64,000 bases of DNA from Bacteroidales bacterium UBA5536 (GTDB lineage: Bacteria > Bacteroidota > Bacteroidia > Bacteroidales > F082). The number at the start of each line of letters is the position of its first letter. The first letter of the stretch is position 1. The translations under genes were made by a program, and so were the position numbers. Shown in pieces: positions 41,509 through 49,740 of this stretch. A model generated the notes under the pieces. It was not told where the DNA came from, searched no databases, and saw nothing but the letters and a program-made list of their open reading frames with translations. The stretch spans positions 124,001 through 188,000 of the forward strand of contig DINQ01000015.1 in NCBI GenBank assembly GCA_002426795.1, read 5' to 3'.

Positions 41509-44094
41509 ATGAAAAGCATTCTCTTACTTTTTCTGATGCTGCCTTTTACGCTTATGGCGCAGCTTTCAGATGATTTTTCGGATGGCGACTTTAGCCAAAA
41601 CCCAAGTTGGTCAGGTACCACCAATCTGTTTCAGGTAAACATCACTTTTCAGCTTCAACTCAATGCCCTCGAAGCCGGAACAGCTTGGTTGAGTTCACCT
41701 TATACGGCCAGTGGAGATGTGGAATGGCGCTTTTATGTAAGGCAGTCATTCAGCCCTTCGGGCAGTAATTACGGAAAAGTTTATCTGGTCAGCAACCAGG
41801 CCGATCTGAGTCAAAGCCTGAACGGCTATTATCTGCGTTTTGGGGAAGCCGGAAGCGAAGATGCTATCGAACTGTTCAAACAAAGCGGGACAACGAGTGA
41901 GAGTATTTGTCGTGGAACGAACGGATTGGTTGCAAGCTCTTTTGAGTTGAATATCAAAGTAATCAGAACACAACAAGGTGCATGGACAATCTTTGTCGAT
42001 CCGGATGGGAGTGGGGTGTACCAGCAGGAAGCTACTGGCAGCGACAACAGTTTTGCACCGGGTGGATATTTTGGTTTTTTTGATACCTATACGGTGAGCA
42101 ATGCAACAAAATTCTATTACGACAATATTTATGTTGGTCCGGAAATAGTCGATAATACAGCGCCAACTTTGATCAGCACAAATGCCTCAGATCCTTTTAC
42201 CGTTGAACTGCAGTTCGACGAAGCACTTTTAGGCACTTCGGCCCTGAACATGCTGAACTACAATGCCGATGGCGATCTGGGAAATCCCAATGCCATCATG
42301 TTCGGGTCGAACAGCTCAATTGTGCAATTGATTTACAATGCATCGTTCGAAAATGGCCGGTTATATCAACTTTCAATTTCCAATATTTCCGACTTGGCCG
42401 GAAATGTTGCACCAATTATACAAACCTCTTTCAGCTATTACGAGGCGCAAGCCAACGATGTTGTGATCAACGAAATCATGGCCGACCCATCGCCCATTGT
42501 GGGTTTGCCCGAATGGGAATACGTCGAATTATATAACCAAACTGCCGTTGATATCGACCTGAACGGCTGGACGTTTGTTGCGGGCACTTCTGAAAAACCT
42601 ATCGAAGGTGCGAGCATTCCGGCAAACGGGTATCTCATCTTGTGCCACGAAGACGGACAACCAGCCATGGCTACTTATGGCAATGCTTACGGATTCAGTA
42701 GCTTTCAGTTGACCAATGCGGGCACAACTTTGCAGTTGCTGAACCAAAACGGCAACTTGATTTCATCCGTAGCTTATACCGACAAATGGTACAACGACCC
42801 GGCCAAAGCCGATGGAGGCTGGTCGATCGAGCAGATTGATCCCGCTAATTCGTGCGGCGGGCGCAACAACTGGACAGCCTCTGTGAGTCCAACAGGCGGC
42901 ACGCCCGGAACGCTGAATTCGGTGGATACGCCCAATGTTGCAGCACCGGCTGTGCTGCGCTACGAGCTTGTTAATGACAATAGTTTGCAGATCTTTTTTG
43001 ATCAACAAATGGATCCGGCATCTTTGTCGATTGCAGCAAATTATTACCTGGAAGCCGGAAATGTCAATCCAACAACAGTGAGTACCAATCCCGAAGATGC
43101 TACTTTTGTAGAGTTAACTTTCGCAACGCCATTTGAGGCTGGAAATATTTATAAACTCATCATTTCAAACTCGGTGATGAACTGCGCCGGACTTTCTGTG
43201 GCCGAAAACACTTTTATTTTATTCGGTATTCCCGATGCCGTTGAACTTAATGATGTGGTGATCAACGAAATTCTCTTCAATCCGCTGGGCGATGGCGTGG
43301 ATTATGTAGAAATCTATAACCGGTCGACTAAGACGCTCGACCTCAATCAGTTGATGTTGGGAAGTGTGCGACAGACCATTCCCAATCCTCCTGATACTAT
43401 CTTGAAGGAAATCACTGCAGACAGCTATTTGTTCTTGCCACAAAGTTATGTCCTGCTCACAACGAGTAAATCGATTGTGTTGTCGCAATACACCTCTGAA
43501 GATCCGGATGTTTTTGTAGAAATGGCTTCTTTCCCGACTTACTCCAACGATGCAGGAACGGCCATTTTAAAAGCAAAAACCGGCCAGCTGATCGATCTTA
43601 TTGCTTACACCGAAGACATGCAATATCCGTTACTAACCACAGCTGAAGGCGTTGCACTTGAGCGGATTTCTTTCGACAGGCCATCTGACGATCCGACAAA
43701 CTGGCATTCGGCTGCCGAGAGTGTTGGATTTGGCACGCCGGGATACCAGAATTCGATGTTTATGGCGCTTGTTACAACTGACGATGCCATCAGCGTTACA
43801 CCCGAACTCTTTTCGCCTGACAGCGATGGCCGCGACGACGTGACTTCGATCGCCTATGCTTTTGATGAAGCCGGATATACCTTAAACGTTTATATTTTTG
43901 ACGCCAGCGGACAGCAACAACGTCATCTGGTTAAAAGCATGCTGGTTAGCCAAACAGGCGCTGTTAGCTGGGATGGCCTGGACGAAAATGGCAACAGGGT
44001 TCCTATAGGCATTTATGTAGTTTATGCGGAAGCTTTCGACCTGAATGGTAGCGTTAAATCATACAAAAAAGCCGTTGTTGTGGCTTCAAAATAG
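41509..44094 (+). CDS. Secreted multi-domain lamin-tail protein with FlgD-like C-terminus (T9SS-type)
   Basis: 861 residues with signal peptide (MKSILLLFLMLPFTLMAQ). N-terminal beta-sandwich (about 18-210). Then Big_5-like segments at about 215-310 and 485-570 (TLISTNASDPFTVELQFDEA; VLRYELVNDNSLQIFFDQQ), each followed by a lamin-tail domain (DVVINEIMADPSPI, about 317-475; DVVINEILFNPLGDG, about 578-745). The C-terminus has VTPELFSPDSDGRDDVTSI and FDASGQQQRHL, a FlgD Ig-like element common in T9SS/gliding-linked proteins. It probably sits on the cell surface. Role unknown. Transcribed alone. Confidence 0.85.
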   Translation: MKSILLLFLMLPFTLMAQLSDDFSDGDFSQNPSWSGTTNLFQVNITFQLQLNALEAGTAWLSSPYTASGDVEWRFYVRQSFSPSGSNYGKVYLVSNQADLSQSLNGYYLRFGEAGSEDAIELFKQSGTTSESICRGTNGLVASSFELNIKVIRTQQGAWTIFVDPDGSGVYQQEATGSDNSFAPGGYFGFFDTYTVSNATKFYYDNIYVGPEIVDNTAPTLISTNASDPFTVELQFDEALLGTSALNMLNYNADGDLGNPNAIMFGSNSSIVQLIYNASFENGRLYQLSISNISDLAGNVAPIIQTSFSYYEAQANDVVINEIMADPSPIVGLPEWEYVELYNQTAVDIDLNGWTFVAGTSEKPIEGASIPANGYLILCHEDGQPAMATYGNAYGFSSFQLTNAGTTLQLLNQNGNLISSVAYTDKWYNDPAKADGGWSIEQIDPANSCGGRNNWTASVSPTGGTPGTLNSVDTPNVAAPAVLRYELVNDNSLQIFFDQQMDPASLSIAANYYLEAGNVNPTTVSTNPEDATFVELTFATPFEAGNIYKLIISNSVMNCAGLSVAENTFILFGIPDAVELNDVVINEILFNPLGDGVDYVEIYNRSTKTLDLNQLMLGSVRQTIPNPPDTILKEITADSYLFLPQSYVLLTTSKSIVLSQYTSEDPDVFVEMASFPTYSNDAGTAILKAKTGQLIDLIAYTEDMQYPLLTTAEGVALERISFDRPSDDPTNWHSAAESVGFGTPGYQNSMFMALVTTDDAISVTPELFSPDSDGRDDVTSIAYAFDEAGYTLNVYIFDASGQQQRHLVKSMLVSQTGAVSWDGLDENGNRVPIGIYVVYAEAFDLNGSVKSYKKAVVVASK

Positions 44095-44100
44095 GACTGT

Positions 44101-45666
44101 TCAAAACAGAATTTTGTGGGTTTCCGTTTTTCCATTTATGTTTAGCTGGAGCAGATAAAGTCCGCATTTCGGATGAATATCAGGCATAATAACCGAAAGT
44201 GCCTTGCAGTGTGTGCCTGCTGTCCATGTGCCGAAATGCTGCTCCGAAATTTTTCTCCCATCTGACTGGTACAGACAAAATGATATTTTGGTGTTCTCTG
44301 TCAATGAAATTGAAACGACTGAGTGTTCGTTAACAGGATTCGGAAATACCTGAACCAAATTTTTCATTTCAGACAGGGCATCATTCGAAGCTGTGAGCAA
44401 CTCAGTAGCACCCATATCAATCCGGCCGCCGATGATGCGCACAACACCATGGAAATCAACTGCAGGCAGCTGCAAACCTGTTGTATCTGGTGTTCCGGCA
44501 TTCCAACACGGGCTGTTTACGGTAAGGTCGATTCCCTCCATCTGTGGATCAGCATTGAGGTTGTTTTCGTAAATGCCATGAAAAGTGCTACCGCCAAACC
44601 AATCTGTTCCTCCCTGTATGTTGCAATACCTGAACGTTGGCTCAGAATATACATCCCAGATCCAGACCTGCGAACCCAAAGTGTCGCCAGCTACATTGTT
44701 CCACAGAATACTATTGGTCATCACAGGAAAAGCATATTCATTGCAATAGTAACCGCCACCCATAGCAGAGCTGTTGTTGATAATTGTCAGGTTGGTGAGT
44801 TGAGGCGAAGCCGTGAGACAGGCAATGCCACCACCAAAGAACATCGAACTGTTGTCTTCGACCACCAGGTTGGCGATGCAGCGATCAGGTTCTGAGCGCA
44901 GAAAGCCGATAGCGCCGCCCAGCGCGCTGTAGTTGTATTGGAAATGACCATTTACAAAGCGCGGATTGCTTTCTTCAAAGGCAGTGGCTCCTCCTACACC
45001 GGTAGAGGCGTTGTGATAGCCATTGATGTTAAAAAGAAAGGGGTTGGAGGCCATGAAACAGAATCCGCCGCCATAACCATAATACATGCCGTCGTTGCCG
45101 GCAAAATTGTTTTCAAAAACCACATCATTCATCCGGATGTGGGCTTTGTTGGCGTAAATGGCGCCTCCGCGATGGAAAGCATAATTGCTGTAAAAACTCG
45201 TATGACTGATGCGGATTTTACTGAAATTGTCAATACGTATGGCGCCCCCATAGCCATTGATGGAGTCGCCGGCTGCTTTCCCGAAATAGAAAAGGCAGTT
45301 TTCAAAGATGGACGAATCGTTGGTGGCAGGTGTTTGTTCAAAGCGAAGGCCGTTCCAGCCGCCATCCGTTGAGTGGAAATTGGCAAATCCGGTGGTGTCG
45401 GTTTTCGAAAACAGGATGGGTTGTTCAGCAGAACCTAAGGCCAACAATGAACCTTGAACATGAAGGCTGAAATAGCCCTCGAAAAGTATCGTTGTTCCGG
45501 GATCAATCGTGAGCTGCTGGCCGTTGGGAACAGTTACGTTACAACTGACGAAAACAGTGTCGTAATTCCAGTTTCCGGATTGTTCGCCGCAGGCAGTGTA
45601 ATTGGTTTGTGCAAAGGAGGCTGATGAAAGTACCAACACTCCCAACGCCAAAAGCAATGAACGCAT
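44101..45666 (-). CDS. Right-handed beta-helix surface protein with T9SS sorting domain
   Basis: 521 residues from the ATG at 45666 (MRSLLLALGVLVLSSASFAQ signal peptide); the frame reads back 69 codons further without a signal, so that start is rejected. A parallel beta-helix with repeated GGA/GGGI turns (GGAIRIDN, GGAIYANK, GGGFCF, GGAIGFLR, GGGIACLT, GGGYYCN) covers about 100-430. The C-terminal 80 residues (VQVFPNPVNEHSVVSISL ... ETHKILF) form a type A sorting domain for T9SS export. It is convergent with the lamin-tail gene, with only a 6-base gap. Function likely adhesion or polysaccharide contact. Confidence 0.87.
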   Translation of the reverse strand: MRSLLLALGVLVLSSASFAQTNYTACGEQSGNWNYDTVFVSCNVTVPNGQQLTIDPGTTILFEGYFSLHVQGSLLALGSAEQPILFSKTDTTGFANFHSTDGGWNGLRFEQTPATNDSSIFENCLFYFGKAAGDSINGYGGAIRIDNFSKIRISHTSFYSNYAFHRGGAIYANKAHIRMNDVVFENNFAGNDGMYYGYGGGFCFMASNPFLFNINGYHNASTGVGGATAFEESNPRFVNGHFQYNYSALGGAIGFLRSEPDRCIANLVVEDNSSMFFGGGIACLTASPQLTNLTIINNSSAMGGGYYCNEYAFPVMTNSILWNNVAGDTLGSQVWIWDVYSEPTFRYCNIQGGTDWFGGSTFHGIYENNLNADPQMEGIDLTVNSPCWNAGTPDTTGLQLPAVDFHGVVRIIGGRIDMGATELLTASNDALSEMKNLVQVFPNPVNEHSVVSISLTENTKISFCLYQSDGRKISEQHFGTWTAGTHCKALSVIMPDIHPKCGLYLLQLNINGKTETHKILF

Positions 45667-45724
45667 TTGTCTGGTTTTTGGTTTGTGAAGCAAAGATATT
45701 ACGCCGCTGGCACAAATCAAACAA

Positions 45725-46498
45725 TTACTTTCTGATCCAGAGGGTTTGGCGATTGACGGCCAGTTGTTGTCCTTTTTTTCTTTTGTAAAGGATTGTGCCA
45801 ATGATGATGACAGCCACCGTGAGATACCTGAACACATTCGAAAGAAGAGGACCAAGTGCATTGTCGCCTGCATCGAACAAATACCAGAACAGGTTCATGA
45901 AGAGATGCAGAAAAATGGGCACCCACAGGTTGTTGTTCCACTCCACATAAGCCCAGGCAAAGAGGCCGGCACCCATCAGTGTGGTGATAAAAATGCCCGA
46001 CATAGTAGCCAGTTCACCGCTTTGGTACAAATGGTTAGAGGCAAAAGTGAGTGCGCCAAGCAGCAGAGCCGGAAAAAAGCCCAGTCGTGTATAACGAAAC
46101 AACAAACCAAAAAAGAATGCCCTGTAGTAAAGCTCTTCGAAAAAAGCCGCAAAAATAACACCCTGCGCTAGTCCGCCGGCTGTGATATTTTCGTTCAACG
46201 GATAGGCAGTTGCATAACCGACAAGCATGGGAAGCGTAGCTAAGAGTGCAATGAATATGCCTTTGAAAAAACCATACCGCAGGCCAAGGCTTACAAAAAA
46301 GGCCTTTCTGTGAAGGTAAAAGGTGGCCACAAACAGTGGTGTGCCTACCAACAAATATGCGACGAAATAGGCTGTTATCCGGTTATGAATCAAGTTGTTG
46401 AAAAACGCAAAAAGTGGCGCCAGATAGAAGTCTTTTAACAACGAATAAGCAGCAAAAGCCAGTAGCGCAATCAAAATGGTACGGAGGTCATTTTTCAT
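45725..46498 (-). CDS. CPBP family intramembrane metalloprotease
   Basis: 257 residues from the ATG at 46498 (MKNDLRTILIALLAF); the frame runs 33 codons upstream without typical signals. About seven membrane helices. The family motifs are EELYYRAF (EExxxR), ASNHLYQSG and FLHLFMNLFW (HxxxN). The CPBP/Rce1/abortive-infection family cleaves or modifies peptides in the membrane; the substrate is unknown. It lies 58 bases from the beta-helix gene start on the same strand but probably has its own promoter. Confidence 0.88.
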   Translation of the reverse strand: MKNDLRTILIALLAFAAYSLLKDFYLAPLFAFFNNLIHNRITAYFVAYLLVGTPLFVATFYLHRKAFFVSLGLRYGFFKGIFIALLATLPMLVGYATAYPLNENITAGGLAQGVIFAAFFEELYYRAFFFGLLFRYTRLGFFPALLLGALTFASNHLYQSGELATMSGIFITTLMGAGLFAWAYVEWNNNLWVPIFLHLFMNLFWYLFDAGDNALGPLLSNVFRYLTVAVIIIGTILYKRKKGQQLAVNRQTLWIRK

Positions 46499-46584
46499 AA
46501 AAGCTCGTTTGGCGGATAAAAATACAGAATTAAGCTGATGCGGAAGTTGGCTTGTGGTATGAAAAAAGCTCAAGCAGATTTGCG

Positions 46585-46592
46585 TACATTTG
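46585..46592 (+). promoter_or_regulatory. Candidate -7 element (TACATTTG) for the SMR gene
   Basis: TACATTTG matches TAnnTTTG, ending 20 bases before the ATG at 46613. No -33 TTG at the correct distance. The space upstream is too short for a large riboswitch. Confidence 0.35.
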
Positions 46593-46612
46593 TGCACACC
46601 AATATCTGACCC

Positions 46613-46939
46613 ATGTCCTGGTTCCTGTTAATTATTGCCGGATTGTTCGAAGTAGCCTTTGCCAGCTGTCTGGCCAGGGCACGCGAAGTGTCGGCGCCTG
46701 AATCGTATTGGTGGTTTGGCGGTTTCCTGCTAAGCCTTACGTTGAGTATGGTGTTGCTCTATAAAGCCACTCAAGTGATTCCGATGGGCAGCGCTTATGC
46801 TGTTTGGACGGGAATTGGCGCTGTGGGCACTGTGCTCATTGGCATTTTTGTTTTCCGGGAACCGGCCACTTTTTGGCGACTGTTTTTTATCAGCACCCTG
46901 ATCATCAGTATTGTGGGACTGAAAATGGTGACGAAGTGA
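46613..46939 (+). CDS. Small multidrug resistance (SMR) family transporter, Gdx/SugE-like
   Basis: 108 residues, four membrane helices. The essential Glu is in LLIIAGLFEVAFASCLARA (E13), and the GSAYAVWTGIGAVGTV segment is of the Gdx (guanidinium exporter, old name SugE) type rather than EmrE. Gdx proteins export guanidinium by proton exchange; exact specificity is not certain. The 106-residue gene follows after 7 bases and is likely co-transcribed. Confidence 0.88.
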   Translation: MSWFLLIIAGLFEVAFASCLARAREVSAPESYWWFGGFLLSLTLSMVLLYKATQVIPMGSAYAVWTGIGAVGTVLIGIFVFREPATFWRLFFISTLIISIVGLKMVTK

Positions 46940-46946
46940 AGGAAGC

Positions 46947-47267
46947 ATGTTTGGAGGAGGAGCAGGACATATAGCCGATATGATTGCCCGTATAAAGGCA
47001 AACAGAGAATTATTGAAGAAGCGGGGGTATTATAAAACAATGTCGACTTATAAACTTTCAAAAAAGAAAACAGCACTTCGGTTAAAGCATGTTGCGCCGC
47101 AAAACAGGAAGAAAATGAAAAAAGAAATAGCACAATACGTTTCGGACAACCGAAATAAACTAATACTGACCATGGTAATAGCGATAATTATTTTTGTCTG
47201 TTTAAGTATACTGCTGTATTATTTTTGGAAAGTGTATCTGGCAGATTATTTCTTCTATTTATTATAA
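46947..47267 (+). CDS. Conserved-type hypothetical protein with C-terminal membrane helix
   Basis: 106 residues. The N-terminus reads FGGGAGHIADMIARIKANR, followed by a strongly basic region (KLSKKKTALRLKHVAPQNRKK, about 35-60), and one membrane helix near the C-terminus (LTMVIAIIIFVCLSILLYYF). The N-terminal pattern recurs in small Bacteroidota proteins as I recall, but no function is known. It starts 7 bases after the SMR gene. The basic region suggests RNA, DNA or lipid contact. Confidence 0.6.
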   Translation: MFGGGAGHIADMIARIKANRELLKKRGYYKTMSTYKLSKKKTALRLKHVAPQNRKKMKKEIAQYVSDNRNKLILTMVIAIIIFVCLSILLYYFWKVYLADYFFYLL

Positions 47268-47364
47268 AAAGGTAGAATTTTATGGCTAGACGTAGAAATA
47301 TATACTTAACTGCATAATTGTGACACTACCAGGCCATTATTTAGCGATTATTCTGGTTTTTTAT

Positions 47365-47372
47365 TAGCTTTG
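47365..47372 (+). promoter_or_regulatory. Candidate -7 element (TAGCTTTG) for the XRE gene
   Basis: TAGCTTTG matches TAnnTTTG and ends 18 bases before the ATG at 47391. It supports that start over an earlier TTG at 47370. No -33 TTG is seen. Confidence 0.4.
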
Positions 47373-47390
47373 CTGTATAATTGGCAGATC

Positions 47391-47756
47391 ATGGCAAACA
47401 CAACCAGGCTTATTGCGAAAAACATCAGGCGTCTTAGAGCAGTCAGGCATTTTTCACAGAAAGAGGTATGTTCGGGTTCAGGTATTCCACAAGGACAATA
47501 CAGCCGGATTGAGAATGCAAAAGTTGAACCGTCTATCTCAACTTTAGAAAAACTGGCTGTTGTTTTTGAAGTGGAGATTGCGGATTTTTTCGAAAGCGAT
47601 GAATTTGAACAATCCGAAAAATTGTCTCTATTGCAGAAAATCAAACTGATTGATAAACTGGATACTGATGAACAACAAGCCATAATAAAAATGATTGATT
47701 TGGCATTATCCAATAAGCAGATGAAGGAAAATTTACAAACTTTAATCACGCAATAA
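47391..47756 (+). CDS. XRE-family HTH transcriptional regulator
   Basis: 121 residues from the ATG at 47391 (MANTTRLIAKNIRRLRAV). The helix-turn-helix is at about 8-62 (FSQKEVCSGSGIPQGQYSRI ... PSISTLEKLAVVFEVEIADF), and the C-terminal part is helical (SEKLSLLQKIKLIDKLD). It resembles regulators of mobile elements and restriction or toxin systems. Its place next to a toxin-antitoxin pair in an AT-rich patch suggests an acquired segment. Followed by a terminator. Confidence 0.88.
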   Translation: MANTTRLIAKNIRRLRAVRHFSQKEVCSGSGIPQGQYSRIENAKVEPSISTLEKLAVVFEVEIADFFESDEFEQSEKLSLLQKIKLIDKLDTDEQQAIIKMIDLALSNKQMKENLQTLITQ

Positions 47757-47786
47757 TATGTACACACACAATATACATTTACACAA

Positions 47787-47825
47787 AGAAACCGAAAGCG
47801 CATTGGGTTTTCGGTTTCTGTTTTT
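47787..47825 (+). terminator. Rho-independent terminator after the XRE gene
   Basis: AGAAACCGAAA and TTTCGGTTTCT form an 11-base stem with an 11-base loop and a following T run. Confidence 0.85.
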
Positions 47826-48053
47826 CCAGAATACACTGCTTATAACGAATAATTAAATGATCAATAGATTTGTAAATAAAGGAGTTACAAGAAATGTCGC
47901 TGTTGGCCATTCAGCTTTGAAAATGATGCACTGAAACAGATTGATGATTTAGAAAGCTACATCCATAGAACAAAAAGTAGTTGTACTTTCAGACAGGGAA
48001 ACAGTTCGGAACATTCATTACATTTTGACATTAACCATCATAGAAAATGAGAC

Positions 48054-48260
48054 ATGAAGATAATATTGGAAATCAGAGATGATAAAGTAGCTTTCGTTAT
48101 GGAATTGCTCAAAAACTTCAAATTTGTAAAGGCTAGACCACTTAGTCCTTACAAAGCCGAGGTGCTTGAAGGATTGAAAGATGCCGTTGAGGAAATAAAC
48201 CAAATCAAGGCAGGAAAGAAAAAGGCACAACCTTTAAGCGAATTCCTCAATGAGCTATAG
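48054..48260 (+). CDS. Putative antitoxin of a RelE-type pair
   Basis: 68 residues, small and mixed-charge, starting MKIILEIRDDKVAFVMELL and ending PLSEFLNEL. It lies just before a RelE/ParE-type gene and overlaps it by 11 bases, the usual order and spacing of an antitoxin. The middle KAEVLEGLKDAVEEINQIKAG is helical and could bind the toxin. No DNA-binding fold is obvious, so the family is not certain. The 220 bases before it hold short broken frames only. Confidence 0.68.
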   Translation: MKIILEIRDDKVAFVMELLKNFKFVKARPLSPYKAEVLEGLKDAVEEINQIKAGKKKAQPLSEFLNEL

Positions 48261-48576
48261 AGTAGAAACCATTGCTCCCTTCCGTATAGAAGCCAAGAAG
48301 CTGATTAAAAAGTATCCTTCGCTTAAAAATGAATTGGCCGAACTCGGCAACCAGCTCTCAATAAATCCTGACACGGGTACCTCACTAGGCAATAACTGCT
48401 ACAAAATACGCTTGGCCATTGCATCCAAAAGGAAGGGTAAGTCCGGTGGAGCAAGGATCATTACACATTTTTATGTGGAGGGCAGTACTGTTTTTCTGCT
48501 TTCTATCTACGATAAAACCGATAAAGAGAACATTGCCGATTACCAGATAAAGGCCCTGTTAAAATTCATTCAGTAA
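48250..48576 (+). CDS. RelE/ParE-superfamily toxin-like protein
   Basis: 108 residues. It has the RelE-type features: an N-terminal helix with FRIEAKKLIKKYPSLKNELA, a central Gly-Thr turn (SINPDTGTSLGNNCYKIRLAI), the KGKSGGARIITHFYV strand and a C-terminal helix ending IKALLKFIQ. RelE proteins cleave mRNA at the ribosome; ParE proteins act on gyrase. Which one this is cannot be told. It is translated from a start inside the upstream gene. Confidence 0.8.
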   Translation: MSYRVETIAPFRIEAKKLIKKYPSLKNELAELGNQLSINPDTGTSLGNNCYKIRLAIASKRKGKSGGARIITHFYVEGSTVFLLSIYDKTDKENIADYQIKALLKFIQ

Positions 48577-48894
48577 GAGCCTTAAATAAGTGAAGCCGTT
48601 TTAATCTGACTGAAGCAAAACAAATACCGTAGCTTGAGGCTGGCGTTGACACGGCGCCCGTAGAAATGTAATCGGTGTCCGTTTCAACTGTTTTTGGTTT
48701 CATGCTTTCATTACTCACTTATCGAAAACAATGAATTTTAGTTTATTTACATAGATGTAGGTTGCACAGTTTTTAAACTTTACATGAGCATGCTCCTAAT
48801 CGCAGATCCACGCCAGCCTAGGGTAATTATTTCTCTGTAAATGAAACAAATAGATATTTTTCGAAGAATAATTTTCCCCTGCATTACGCCAATT
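48577..48894. other. Intergenic region without a recognised feature
   Basis: About 318 bases, between convergent genes. Contains no clear terminator, repeat or frame. G+C content is uneven, with a G+C-rich patch near 48630-48690 inside AT-rich sequence, compatible with a join between acquired and native DNA, but this is weak. Confidence 0.4.
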
Positions 48895-49539
48895 TTAAAA
48901 AGATTCCCGCAGCTCGTTTTCTAACTTATTCTCCAAACTAATCTTATACGAAAGGTATTGTGAGTTGTAAGGATATTTTGCAATCAATGAGTCTAGCAGT
49001 ACACTTGCATTTTCGCAATTCTTGTCATTCGTTAAACAATCCTCTAAATATGCTCGTGCTAAACCTTCATTGGCTTCTTGGTTTTCAGCGAAGATTTTTA
49101 AAGCATGTTTAAATTCATTTATTGCAGAAGCTATTTCGCCACTTGCCAGATAGTAATTTCCGTAATCAACAGACATTTGGAAAATTTCTCTTTGCTCCTG
49201 AATTGCTTTAATTTGTTGTGCAATAAACTCTTCGTTACTGATTTGAAAATGCTTCCATGGTTGATAGATGTAGAGTGCAACTCCAATGGATAGTAGTATA
49301 AGCGAAATCAGCAAACTTATGATTTTGTCTTTAAATAGTCTGTTTCTGATGCGACCCAGGTAGTAGATTTTGTCCTGATCGCCATAAACCGGGTCTTTTT
49401 GGGTTCTGCCCGAGATATAAAAATCTTTCGCCACTTTCCGAGGCACCGTGTCTCCAAATGACTTCCTTTTCTTTGAGAATGCTCTTCTTGGTCTTTGCCT
49501 AAAGATCCAGTTTTGCATTCCGAAGCCCATATAGCCCAT
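48895..49539 (-). CDS. Single-pass membrane protein with TPR-like C-terminus
   Basis: 214 residues. Residues 1-75 are basic and polar (cytoplasmic), one membrane helix lies at about 75-92 (SLLISLILLSIGVALYIY), and the C-terminal part (about 110-205) is helical with two TPR-like units including YGNYYLASGEIASAINEFKH and NEGLARAYLEDCL. Probably an inner-membrane adaptor with a periplasmic or extracytoplasmic repeat domain; function is unknown. No operon partner. Confidence 0.65.
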   Translation of the reverse strand: MGYMGFGMQNWIFRQRPRRAFSKKRKSFGDTVPRKVAKDFYISGRTQKDPVYGDQDKIYYLGRIRNRLFKDKIISLLISLILLSIGVALYIYQPWKHFQISNEEFIAQQIKAIQEQREIFQMSVDYGNYYLASGEIASAINEFKHALKIFAENQEANEGLARAYLEDCLTNDKNCENASVLLDSLIAKYPYNSQYLSYKISLENKLENELRESF

Positions 49540-49740
49540 TATTTCATTTTTTTGGTTAGCGCTTGCGTGAATTAGCTTTCGAAATGTGAACGCTGATTCT
49601 TCAAAAATAAAGAATTTTTAACTGGATTGGCATCTGAAGGTAAAGTTGCAATTTAGGATTAGACCCTAAATGCCTTAATATTTTCAACGCTCCACAAATT
49701 CACGTAAAATCGTGGAGCGCGGTCTCAGAATTTACAGTTT

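Noticed and set aside
44323..45372. Two plus-strand frames opposite the beta-helix gene
   Set aside because: Antisense to the secreted beta-helix protein with signal and sorting domains; no motif seen.
46585..46613. Guanidine riboswitch before the Gdx-like gene
   Set aside because: The space to the divergent gene is about 115 bases and no recognisable aptamer motifs are present.
47826..48053. Short broken frames before the antitoxin (for example one ending at 48050)
   Set aside because: No start codon in frame, no family and no signals; may be a remnant but cannot be supported.
48577..48894. Possible attachment site at the end of the accessory patch
   Set aside because: No direct repeat or integrase gene was seen.
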